Shown piece after piece: positions 26,695 through 33,214 of a stretch of 44,295 bases of DNA. The position numbers and the translations under genes were made by a program. Position 1 is the first letter of the stretch. The number at the start of each line of letters is the position of its first letter. This DNA comes from Ectothiorhodospiraceae bacterium (GTDB lineage Bacteria; Pseudomonadota; Gammaproteobacteria; Nitrococcales; Aquisalimonadaceae): assembly GCA_007134055.1 (NCBI GenBank), contig SLLM01000247.1:1-44295 (forward strand), in the 5' to 3' direction. The notes under the pieces were generated by a model. The model saw only the letters and a list, made by a program, of their open reading frames with translations, searched no databases and had not been told where the DNA came from.

Positions 26695-27654
26695 TCAATG
26701 TGCGGTCCACATGATCCGTCCAAGTTCCGTGAAATCGTAGCCACCAAGGCTCTCTGCCGCGGTCTGGGTTCGCCGGGTACGCAGTTCGTCGAGCAGCTGC
26801 TGAAACAGCCGCCGGAAATACACACCCCGGTAGAGGGCCAGGTCGAACGCTTCCCAGCCGACGGGCACGAAGGCGAGGCCTGCCTCGGTCGCGTTGCCGT
26901 GGCTGCCGGGGGCCACGTCTGCCTGTCCCATCGCCAGGGCCGCCGCCGCGTCGCGGCCGGACAGCGCGGTGTAGACGGAGCGCTCCATGATGCTGGCCAT
27001 GGTGACCTGCTGCGCCGCCAGCGCTTCCTGGAGAAAGCGCTGGCAGCCGGAACCCTCCTGGCGCATCGCCCAGCGCAGGGGGGCCGAGACCAGGCGTGGC
27101 AACTCGTCCTGGTGCTCCCGCCGTACCATCAGACCCTGCTGACGGTGAAAGGCGCGTACCAGCACCCAGTCGCGGTGCTGGGGGTAGCGGCTGAGCAGTG
27201 CGGTATGCCGATGCCGGCTTTCCGTTACCGGTCCCCAGTGAACGGCGCAGATATCGGCCCGGTGCCTTGCCAGAAGGCCCAGTCCCAGGCCGGCGCCGGT
27301 AGGCGTGTAGCTCACCAGCGCCTGGGCGCGGATGTCGTGGGCGAGCTGCATGATCACCCGGTGGAGCAGCGGGTCATCGCTGCCGGCAAGGGCGAGGCGG
27401 TCGGTCAGCACACCGCCGTAGCTGGATTCCAGCAGCCAGCGGTCGACCAGGTCCCGGGGGAACATCCACTTGCCGGTTACCTTCGTTGCCGGAATGTTGC
27501 CCTCGCTGACCAGGGCGTAGACCTTCTTTTCGTTGAGGTGCAGGTAATCGGCGACCTGGCGAACATTCATGAAACGTGGTGCGGGCTTGTCCCCCGGGGC
27601 AGCAAGGGCGCTGGACCCGTTGCCCGATATCGGCCGCGCGCCGGGTGCATCCAT
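26695..27654 (-). CDS. Excisionase-type HTH regulator with PBP-like (molybdate-binding-type) domain
   Basis: A 319-aa one-component regulator. The N-terminal MerR/excisionase-like HTH (about 28-78) reads RFMNVRQVADYLHLNEKKVY and PATKVTGKWMFPRDLVDRWL. The rest (about 95-310) is a periplasmic-binding-protein-like domain of the COG1910/PBP_like type: GSDDPLLHRVIMQLAHDI, GLGLLARHRADICAVHWG, and SGCQRFLQEALAAQQV. Such proteins sense small ligands in the cytoplasm; those in Mo gene clusters are thought to sense molybdate or tungstate. Start ATG 27654 has GGGAGG eight bases upstream; an in-frame GTG lies at 27687. moaA ends 39 bp upstream and moeA follows. Confidence 0.85.
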   Translation of the reverse strand: MDAPGARPISGNGSSALAAPGDKPAPRFMNVRQVADYLHLNEKKVYALVSEGNIPATKVTGKWMFPRDLVDRWLLESSYGGVLTDRLALAGSDDPLLHRVIMQLAHDIRAQALVSYTPTGAGLGLGLLARHRADICAVHWGPVTESRHRHTALLSRYPQHRDWVLVRAFHRQQGLMVRREHQDELPRLVSAPLRWAMRQEGSGCQRFLQEALAAQQVTMASIMERSVYTALSGRDAAAALAMGQADVAPGSHGNATEAGLAFVPVGWEAFDLALYRGVYFRRLFQQLLDELRTRRTQTAAESLGGYDFTELGRIMWTAH

Positions 27655-27693
27655 GGTCCTGGCCTCCCTGACTGTCGCGGCAGGCACCTCGTG

Positions 27694-28701
27694 TCAGCCG
27701 CCAGTCACGCTCATGTGGCGAAAGATCACCGGTTTCACGTCAATGTTGAAATCGTGCCCCCGGGGTTTGATCTCCATGGAGTTCACGATTGTCTCGCGGA
27801 GACGCTCCATGTCGCCGGGGTGACTGCGCATCACGCGCTTGAGGTCCATCGAGTGTTCCTGCCCCAGGCATAGCAGCAGCTGGCCTTCCGTGGTTACCCG
27901 GACGCGATTGCAGCTCTCGCAGAAGTTGTGGCTGTGGGGCGAGATGAACCCGACCTTGCTGCCGGAGTCCGCGATCCGGAAATAGCGCGAAGGTCCGCCC
28001 GTGGTCTCCGTGGTGGGCAGCAGCCGGTAGCGGGTTTCGATCCGTTCCCGGACCTCGTCGGAGGACATGTAGGATTCGGCCCGGTCATGCTCGATCTCGC
28101 CCAGTGGCATTTCCTCGATGAAACTGATGTCCATGTTCCGTCGGCGGACAAAATCAACCAGGTCGAGTATCTCGTCGTCGTTGCGGTTGTGCATGGCCAC
28201 GGTGTTGATCTTGATCCGCTCGAAGCCGGCGGCGAGCGCGGCGTCGATGCCCCGCAGCACCTTGTCGAGTTCCCCGACCCGGGTAATGCGCCGGAACCGC
28301 TCCGGATCGAGGCTGTCCAGGCTGATATTGATACGGCGCACGCCGGCATCCCGCAGCGGCCGTGCCAGTTTCTGCAGCTGCGAACCGTTGGTGGTCAGCG
28401 TCAGTTCCTCGAGTTCCGGGAGCCGGCCCAGCTCCCGGAACAGCCAGATCACGTTCTTCCGCACCAGCGGTTCGCCGCCGGTAATCCGGATCCGCGTCAC
28501 TCCGAGTTCGGTGAATGCACGCCCCAGGGTGGCCATTTCCTCCAGCGTTAACAGCTGGGCGCGCGGGAGGAACGTCATGTCCTCGCTCATGCAGTAGACG
28601 CAGCGGAAATCACAACGATCGGTGACGGACATGCGGACGTAGGTAACATGCCGACCGAACCGATCCACGAGTTTCGGGGTGTCCGGCTGATTGGTGTGCA
28701 T
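27694..28701 (-). CDS. moaA: GTP 3',8-cyclase MoaA (radical SAM)
   Basis: First step of molybdopterin synthesis: radical rearrangement of GTP to 3',8-cyclo-GTP. The 335-aa protein has the radical SAM motif CDFRCVYC, the SAM-binding [28 protein letters not shown], the C-terminal cluster cysteines in [14 protein letters not shown] and LLLCLG, and the catalytically needed C-terminal Gly-Gly (SVTGG). Start ATG 28701. The partner moaC is not in the window. Upstream lies a structured leader, then a 0.4-kb region shared with the divergent formate dehydrogenase locus. Confidence 0.97.
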   Translation of the reverse strand: MHTNQPDTPKLVDRFGRHVTYVRMSVTDRCDFRCVYCMSEDMTFLPRAQLLTLEEMATLGRAFTELGVTRIRITGGEPLVRKNVIWLFRELGRLPELEELTLTTNGSQLQKLARPLRDAGVRRINISLDSLDPERFRRITRVGELDKVLRGIDAALAAGFERIKINTVAMHNRNDDEILDLVDFVRRRNMDISFIEEMPLGEIEHDRAESYMSSDEVRERIETRYRLLPTTETTGGPSRYFRIADSGSKVGFISPHSHNFCESCNRVRVTTEGQLLLCLGQEHSMDLKRVMRSHPGDMERLRETIVNSMEIKPRGHDFNIDVKPVIFRHMSVTGG

Positions 28702-28726
28702 TCAGTGCCTCGACTTGATCGTTGTG

Positions 28727-28826
28727 CGGGGCTTCCCGGCGGCGCCCCGGGTCTTCGCAGATGTACGCAATATTCATGCCTCTCCGTAGGCTCGGGAAAC
28801 TCCCCGTGGTTACGGGGAATCCGGAG
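28727..28826 (-). ncRNA. Structured moaA leader, candidate Moco riboswitch
   Basis: On the moaA strand an outer stem CTCCG (28826-28822) / CGGAG (28786-28782) encloses a perfect hairpin TCCCCGT-AACC-ACGGGGA (28818-28801) and the joining segment TTTCCCGAGCCTA. A third stem CGGGGC (28749-28744) / GCCCCG (28732-28727) follows, closer to the start codon, which is 26 bases past it. Position upstream of moaA and the general plan recall the Moco RNA motif (Rfam RF01055). Assignment is by appearance only; a covariance-model hit would decide it. Confidence 0.5.
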
Positions 28827-29045
28827 TGAATGCCGGAATTTGTGCGCAGCAGCATGGTTCATTCTGCCGCGGTTTCTCCTGACGTGGTGCAAATCGACTC
28901 ACGTTCAACGGTTTCGAACTCGTTCCCTTCCGGAAACCTGCCTTCGATAAGCGATGCGCCTTGTCCCCTGCAACGCAGACCCTGTGGGGGGTCGCCTCCT
29001 TCGCCTGCGGTTTGCCGTCGCTGCACGCTCCGTGGCCGCTCATTG

Positions 29046-29061
29046 TGGCATAGGGATTGCT
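29046..29061 (+). promoter_or_regulatory. Sigma-54 promoter upstream of DUF3305 (formate dehydrogenase locus)
   Basis: TGGCATAGGGATTGCT fits the -24/-12 consensus TGGCAC-N5-TTGCW, with GG and GC exactly 12 bases apart. Predicted transcription start is near 29072, about 37 bases before the DUF3305 ATG. An inverted pair GGTTTC/GAAACC lies upstream near 28911-28948 and could be an enhancer site, which is weak evidence. Confidence 0.7.
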
Positions 29062-29108
29062 TTGCTTCACCGTGCGAACGTGTGCGGGGCGGGAGGCCGC
29101 AGTGGTGC

Positions 29109-29669
29109 ATGGCAGAGAGTGACGACGCGACTGTCGAATGGTCTGGGCTGTCCGAGCTGCCCGTGTCCGTGGTCGTGGGGGCGCCGTCGGGCGAAGCCCG
29201 TCAGGACCAGCGTAACTGGCGGATCATGGGCGTCGTCGCCGGGGATCGGTTCGCCTCCCGCGCACTGGAGCGGGTACAGATGCGGTCGGGCCCGGACGGT
29301 GACCTGTTCCTGTGGCGCGGACACCGCCTGCGGCTGTCGAAAGGCCTCGCGGAGGACTATGCGCTGAATCTGGCGGATCCGGTGCCGGTTATCTATGTGG
29401 TGGTCCAGTGGGATCCTGACCGGGGTCTTGTGCCGCTGGAGCTGACGGCCAGCCTCGGAGAAGCGCAGAACATGGATGCCACCGATCTGCGGGCCGTTGA
29501 CGAATCGGTGCGAACGACGCCGATGCCGGCAGAGGTTGGCCGCTGGCTGGACGCCTTCACCCGGGAGCACTACGTGCCCCGGAAGAGGAAGAAGCGGGGC
29601 AAGCGGCGAAGCAGGGCCATTTATGATGCCGAGGTCGGTGACTGGGCGGGGGATGACGGTGAGCAGTGA
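29109..29669 (+). CDS. DUF3305 domain protein (formate dehydrogenase locus)
   Basis: A 186-aa protein of the DUF3305 family: PVSVVVGAPSGEARQDQRNW, WRIMGVVAGDRF and FLWRGHRLRLSKGLAEDYAL, then VIYVVVQWDPDRGLVPLELT. A very basic tail (PRKRKKRGKRRSR) closes it. The family is known almost only from formate dehydrogenase loci, always followed by DUF3306, and its function is unknown. The ATG at 29109 follows a sigma-54 promoter by about 37 bases. The 3' end overlaps the DUF3306 start by 17 bp, so the two are likely made together. Confidence 0.85.
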   Translation: MAESDDATVEWSGLSELPVSVVVGAPSGEARQDQRNWRIMGVVAGDRFASRALERVQMRSGPDGDLFLWRGHRLRLSKGLAEDYALNLADPVPVIYVVVQWDPDRGLVPLELTASLGEAQNMDATDLRAVDESVRTTPMPAEVGRWLDAFTREHYVPRKRKKRGKRRSRAIYDAEVGDWAGDDGEQ

Positions 29670-30306
29670 CATGCGGAGAACGAAACCCGAGGTCGGCGGG
29701 ACGCGACTGGAAGATCAGGATTTCCTTACCCGCTGGTCCCGGCGCAAGCAGGCGCTGCGCCAGGGGGAGGAGCTGCCCGACGCGCCGGTGCCGGCGGACC
29801 GTGGGGCAGCGTCCGCCGAAGCGACACAGTCGCAGGAGGCCGAGCAGGTCCGGATCGATCCACGAACCGGGAAACCGTATGATGAGTTGACCGATGACGA
29901 TATGCCCGATCCGGACTCGCTGAGCGCGGATTCCGACGTCAGCATGTTCATGGCGAAGAATATCTCGCCGGCGTTGCGCATGAAGGCGCTGACCCGGATC
30001 TTCCGCACGGCGAAGTTCAACAAGGTGTGCCTGTGTGCGGAGTACGCGGAGGATTACACCAGCTTCACCCCCCTCGGCGACATCGTTCCCCATGACCTCA
30101 AGGCGGCGATCGTACGCGAGGCGGAGAAACTGCGCGCGCACCTCAAGGAGCGCGGGCTGGAGATCTCCGATGAGGATGCCAGGGCACGGATTGCGGCGGA
30201 ATCCCGTGGCGAGAAGCTTCCGGACGTGGAGTCGCTGGCGCGGCGGACCCGGGATCACGAAGTCGAGCAGGCGCAAGCAGAACGGCCGGACCGGTTGCAG
30301 AGCTGA
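29653..30306 (+). CDS. DUF3306 domain protein (formate dehydrogenase locus)
   Basis: A 217-aa acidic protein of the DUF3306 family. Signature: EDQDFLTRWSRRKQALRQG near the N-terminus, DELTDDDMPDPDSLSADSDV, then SMFMAKNISPALRMKALTRI and FKNK-like segments with CLCAEYAEDYTSFTPLGDIV. It is nearly always the partner of DUF3305. Roles in formate dehydrogenase maturation have been proposed by association only. Two starts are possible: ATG 29653 (overlapping DUF3305 by 17 bp) or ATG 29671. The CLC motif could bind metal, which is inference. Confidence 0.85.
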   Translation: MTVSSDMRRTKPEVGGTRLEDQDFLTRWSRRKQALRQGEELPDAPVPADRGAASAEATQSQEAEQVRIDPRTGKPYDELTDDDMPDPDSLSADSDVSMFMAKNISPALRMKALTRIFRTAKFNKVCLCAEYAEDYTSFTPLGDIVPHDLKAAIVREAEKLRAHLKERGLEISDEDARARIAAESRGEKLPDVESLARRTRDHEVEQAQAERPDRLQS

Positions 30307-30386
30307 TGGTGGTGGGACGAAATGACGCAACGAGCGGACGGATTCGGCCAATTGCTGATCTGTTCTCCGTTCTGGTTTGTTTTTTC

Positions 30387-30402
30387 TGGCCCCTGAATTG
30401 CA
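30387..30402 (+). promoter_or_regulatory. Second sigma-54 promoter, upstream of the polyferredoxin/formate dehydrogenase genes
   Basis: TGGCCCCTGAATTGCA has TGGC at -24 and TTGCA at -12 with exact spacing. It lies in the 198-bp gap after DUF3306, with a predicted start near 30412 and a leader of about 92 bases to ATG 30505. A T-rich run (GTTTGTTTTTT) precedes it. No strong sigma-70 hexamers were noticed in the same gap. Confidence 0.65.
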
Positions 30403-30504
30403 ACATCGTGCTCAAGGTTCTGTGTTCTGAACAAGGGAGTCCATGTGGCGTGTTTCGGTTTTCCCCGGGGATGACCCCGATGAATCCAGGGTGTGCGGAC
30501 TGAC

Positions 30505-32232
30505 ATGGCTGATCTCCTGTCCCTCTACTCCGGAATGCGTTTTCCCGATGAAGGCGGGTATGGAGCGGCGCGCGAGGCGGCGCTGCAGGCGGCCCATGCC
30601 GTGGATGTCGAGGCCACTTCGCTGGTGGGCTACCGCTCGGCAGGCTACCTGGTGGTCATCGGGTCGGAACTGGATGCCCTGGAATGCGCCGATATCCTGC
30701 GCCCCCACCTGCATTGCACCGTGATCATCACGGCATCGCATGGTGGGACGCTGTCGGAGGAAGCGCAGCAGGCACGTGACGACACCGCCCGGGTGCTGGT
30801 GCTCCGTGGTGAGCCGGGCACGATCAGTGGCCATCTCGGCCGCTTTTCCGTGGGCCTTCGCACCGCCCAGGGCGAGGAGCTGATGCCGGCGGAGTACACC
30901 CGTCATGACCATCCCTACTTCGACCTGGTGCTGGATCTGCGCCGCGAGCCGGGCGTTCGCGTCGAGGTGCCGCCGTTCGGCTACTACGCACCGGCCGGGG
31001 ATGGGGAGCGCCTGGCCCGGATGCTCGAAGAAATCCCGGAGATGACCGGAGAGTTCGAGAAACCCCGCTTCTACAACTACAACCCGGACATCTGCGCCCA
31101 CGGCGACAGGGGCCTGACCGGTTGTACCCGGTGTCTGGACGCCTGTCCCACCGGAGCGATCAGCTCCCTGGGCGATACCGTGGAGGTGGATCCCTATCTT
31201 TGCCAGGGGGCCGGGACCTGTGCCAGCGTCTGTCCAACGGGGGCCATGATCTATGCCTATCCGGGGCCGAAGGATCAGATCGCCCGGCTGAAGGCCATGC
31301 TGGGCGCCTTCCGCGAGGCCGGAGGCGAGGCGCCGATGGTGGTCTTCCACGACGAGGAGGCCGGAGTGGAACGGCTGGAGCGGCTTGCCGGTGACATGCC
31401 CGCACGGGCATTGCCGGTACGGGTTGCCGAGATCGGTGCCGTGGGCATGGACGTATGGCTCTCGGCGCTTGCCTACGGCGCCGCTGAAGTCGTGCTGCTG
31501 GACACCGATGCGGTGCCCGTAACCGTGCGGCGTGCCATGCAGGCGCAGCTGAGTTACACGAGACCGTTGCTGGAGGCGATGGGCTACGATCCCGGTTCCC
31601 TGGTCTGGCTGGGGGCGGACGACGGTGCGCCACCCCCGGGCCCGGAAGCGGCAACGGCACGGACCGTGCCGCCAGCGGGCTTCGACACCTTCAACGAGAA
31701 GCGCGGCACCCTGCGGCTGGCGCTGGACCACCTTTTCGAGCACGGGGCCAGGCAGCCGGCGGAAACGTCGCTGCCCCGGGGGGCACCGTTCGGCCAGGTT
31801 CTGGTCAACGAGGATACCTGCACCCTGTGCATGGCCTGTCCGCAGGTTTGCCCGACCCGTGCGCTGACCGATGCGGGCGACAAGCCGCAACTGAATTTCA
31901 CCGAGGACCTGTGCGTCCAGTGCGGTCTGTGCCAGACAGCCTGCCCGGAGGATGCCATCCGGCTGCAGCCGCGATTCCTGTTCGACTGGGAGGAGCGGCG
32001 TCGTACCCGGGTGCTCAACGAAGAGGAGCCGTTCCGGTGTATCAGCTGCGGCAAACCGTTTGCCACGCCCAGCGTGATCGACCGGATGACTGAGCGTCTG
32101 GGTGACCACCACATGTTCCAGTCGGAGGATGCGCTGAGGCGACTGAAGATGTGCGGGGATTGCCGCGTGGTGGACATGTTCAAGGACGATGTCGAGGCCG
32201 GTTCCAAACCCAAGTGGTACGGACCGCAATGA
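30505..32232 (+). CDS. Polyferredoxin-like 4Fe-4S protein of the formate dehydrogenase locus
   Basis: A 575-aa cytoplasmic protein with no signal or membrane segment. Four ferredoxin-type clusters are visible: GCTRCLDACPTG, CQGAGTCASVCPTG, CTLCMACPQVCPTR and CVQCGLCQTACPED, plus two C-x2-C knuckles near the C-terminus (CISCGKPF, CGDCRVVD). Between the cluster pairs is a Rossmann-like region (PMVVFHDEEAGVERLERLAG). Such proteins accompany DUF3305/DUF3306 and Tat-type formate dehydrogenases and may deliver electrons or sulfur during assembly. ATG 30505 is preferred over GTG 30493. The TorD-like gene starts 10 bases after its stop. Confidence 0.88.
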   Translation: MADLLSLYSGMRFPDEGGYGAAREAALQAAHAVDVEATSLVGYRSAGYLVVIGSELDALECADILRPHLHCTVIITASHGGTLSEEAQQARDDTARVLVLRGEPGTISGHLGRFSVGLRTAQGEELMPAEYTRHDHPYFDLVLDLRREPGVRVEVPPFGYYAPAGDGERLARMLEEIPEMTGEFEKPRFYNYNPDICAHGDRGLTGCTRCLDACPTGAISSLGDTVEVDPYLCQGAGTCASVCPTGAMIYAYPGPKDQIARLKAMLGAFREAGGEAPMVVFHDEEAGVERLERLAGDMPARALPVRVAEIGAVGMDVWLSALAYGAAEVVLLDTDAVPVTVRRAMQAQLSYTRPLLEAMGYDPGSLVWLGADDGAPPPGPEAATARTVPPAGFDTFNEKRGTLRLALDHLFEHGARQPAETSLPRGAPFGQVLVNEDTCTLCMACPQVCPTRALTDAGDKPQLNFTEDLCVQCGLCQTACPEDAIRLQPRFLFDWEERRRTRVLNEEEPFRCISCGKPFATPSVIDRMTERLGDHHMFQSEDALRRLKMCGDCRVVDMFKDDVEAGSKPKWYGPQ

Positions 32233-32242
32233 GGAGGGGTCG

Positions 32243-32863
32243 ATGAGCGGAGGCGATTCGGTGACGGTTCCGGCTGCTCCTTCCCGGGAGAACGAGCTGC
32301 GGGCGGGGACCTGGAACCTGCTCGGTAACCTGCTCGCCGGCCCGCCCGCCAGCGAGGTGCTGGAACTGCTCAGCGGGATACGGGACCCGGCGTCGGAACG
32401 CGAGCGGGACGAGATCGCCAGCGCCTGGGCGACACTGCGGATTGCCGCACAACGGGCTGTTCCCACTGCGCTGGAGCAGGAGTACCAGGATGTATTCATC
32501 GGTGTGGGCGGGGGCGAGATTACCCCCTATGCTTCCTGGTACGAGACTGGTTCGCTGCTGGAACGTCCCCTGATCGAACTGCGCCAGGATCTGCAGTTGA
32601 TCGGAATCGAGCGCCAGGCCGGTGTGACGGAGCCGGAAGACCACGCCGCCGCGATCTGCGAAGTCATGTCCGTGGTCATCAATGATCCCGACATCGGCCT
32701 GGACTGGGAGAAGCAGTTTTTCGAGCGCCATATCCATCCGTGGATGGGTCGCCTGTTCCGCGACCTGCAGCAGGCGCCGTCGGCCGGCTTCTACAAGGCT
32801 GTCGGCAGCCTGGGCGAAGCATTCGTTCGCCTGGAGCAGCGCTACTTTTCAATGCCGGCCTGA
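32243..32863 (+). CDS. TorD/DmsD family molybdoenzyme chaperone
   Basis: A 206-aa all-helical chaperone expected to bind the Tat leader of the alpha subunit and hold it until the cofactor is loaded. Family features: the N-terminal TWNLLGNLLAGPPASEVLELL, ALEQEYQDVFIGVGGGEITP (the E-Y-x-x-L/V-F-x-G block), YASWYETGSLLERPLIELR, and the C-terminal FFERHIHPWMGRLFRDLQQA (H-P-W). GAGGAGGGG sits directly before ATG 32243. It lies in the formate dehydrogenase operon just before the Tat-bearing genes. Confidence 0.92.
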   Translation: MSGGDSVTVPAAPSRENELRAGTWNLLGNLLAGPPASEVLELLSGIRDPASERERDEIASAWATLRIAAQRAVPTALEQEYQDVFIGVGGGEITPYASWYETGSLLERPLIELRQDLQLIGIERQAGVTEPEDHAAAICEVMSVVINDPDIGLDWEKQFFERHIHPWMGRLFRDLQQAPSAGFYKAVGSLGEAFVRLEQRYFSMPA

Positions 32864-32952
32864 GGGAGACGGGCCGGCCAGATTGATGCAGGGAGTCTTC
32901 TGGAGAGGGTTATGGAGAGTTGCGTAACGACCATGGTGAGGAGGAGCCAGCG

Positions 32953-33162
32953 ATGAAAGAACAGGACAGGACGGGAGGTGAATCCCGGCGCACGTTCCTG
33001 AAGACCATGGCCGCCACCGGTGGCGCAGTCGCCGTGACGGCCGGAATGGGGACCACGGTAGCCTCCGCCCGCGAGGAAACCTCTTCGGAGGTTGCCAGCG
33101 AGAAGCGCGGCTATCACGAGACACAGCATATTCGGGACTATTACGCGCGAGCGGGTATCTGA
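32953..33162 (+). CDS. Small formate-dehydrogenase-region Tat-target protein
   Basis: A 69-aa protein with a twin-arginine signal (GESRRTFLKTMAATGGAVAV, then AGMGTTVASARE). The short mature part ends with KRGYHETQHIRDYYARAGI, the hallmark of the small 'formate dehydrogenase region TAT target' family (TIGR02811 type). It is too short to be an enzyme; it may bind or stabilise the enzyme at the membrane. GAGGAG precedes ATG 32953, and the alpha subunit gene follows after 52 bp. Confidence 0.88.
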   Translation: MKEQDRTGGESRRTFLKTMAATGGAVAVTAGMGTTVASAREETSSEVASEKRGYHETQHIRDYYARAGI

Positions 33163-33214
33163 GCGCTGCCGGCAGGCGTAGCTCGGTGTCCGTTGTCCGT
33201 GGAGGAGGTTCACC

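Noticed and set aside
26420-26740. Plus-strand open frame upstream of moeA
   Set aside because: No family motif, it overlaps moeA and the regulator antisense, and no good ribosome site precedes a sensible start.
28610-28855. Minus-strand open frame over the moaA leader as a leader peptide gene
   Set aside because: It runs into moaA out of frame, its sequence is low in hydrophobic residues, and the RNA stems explain the region better.
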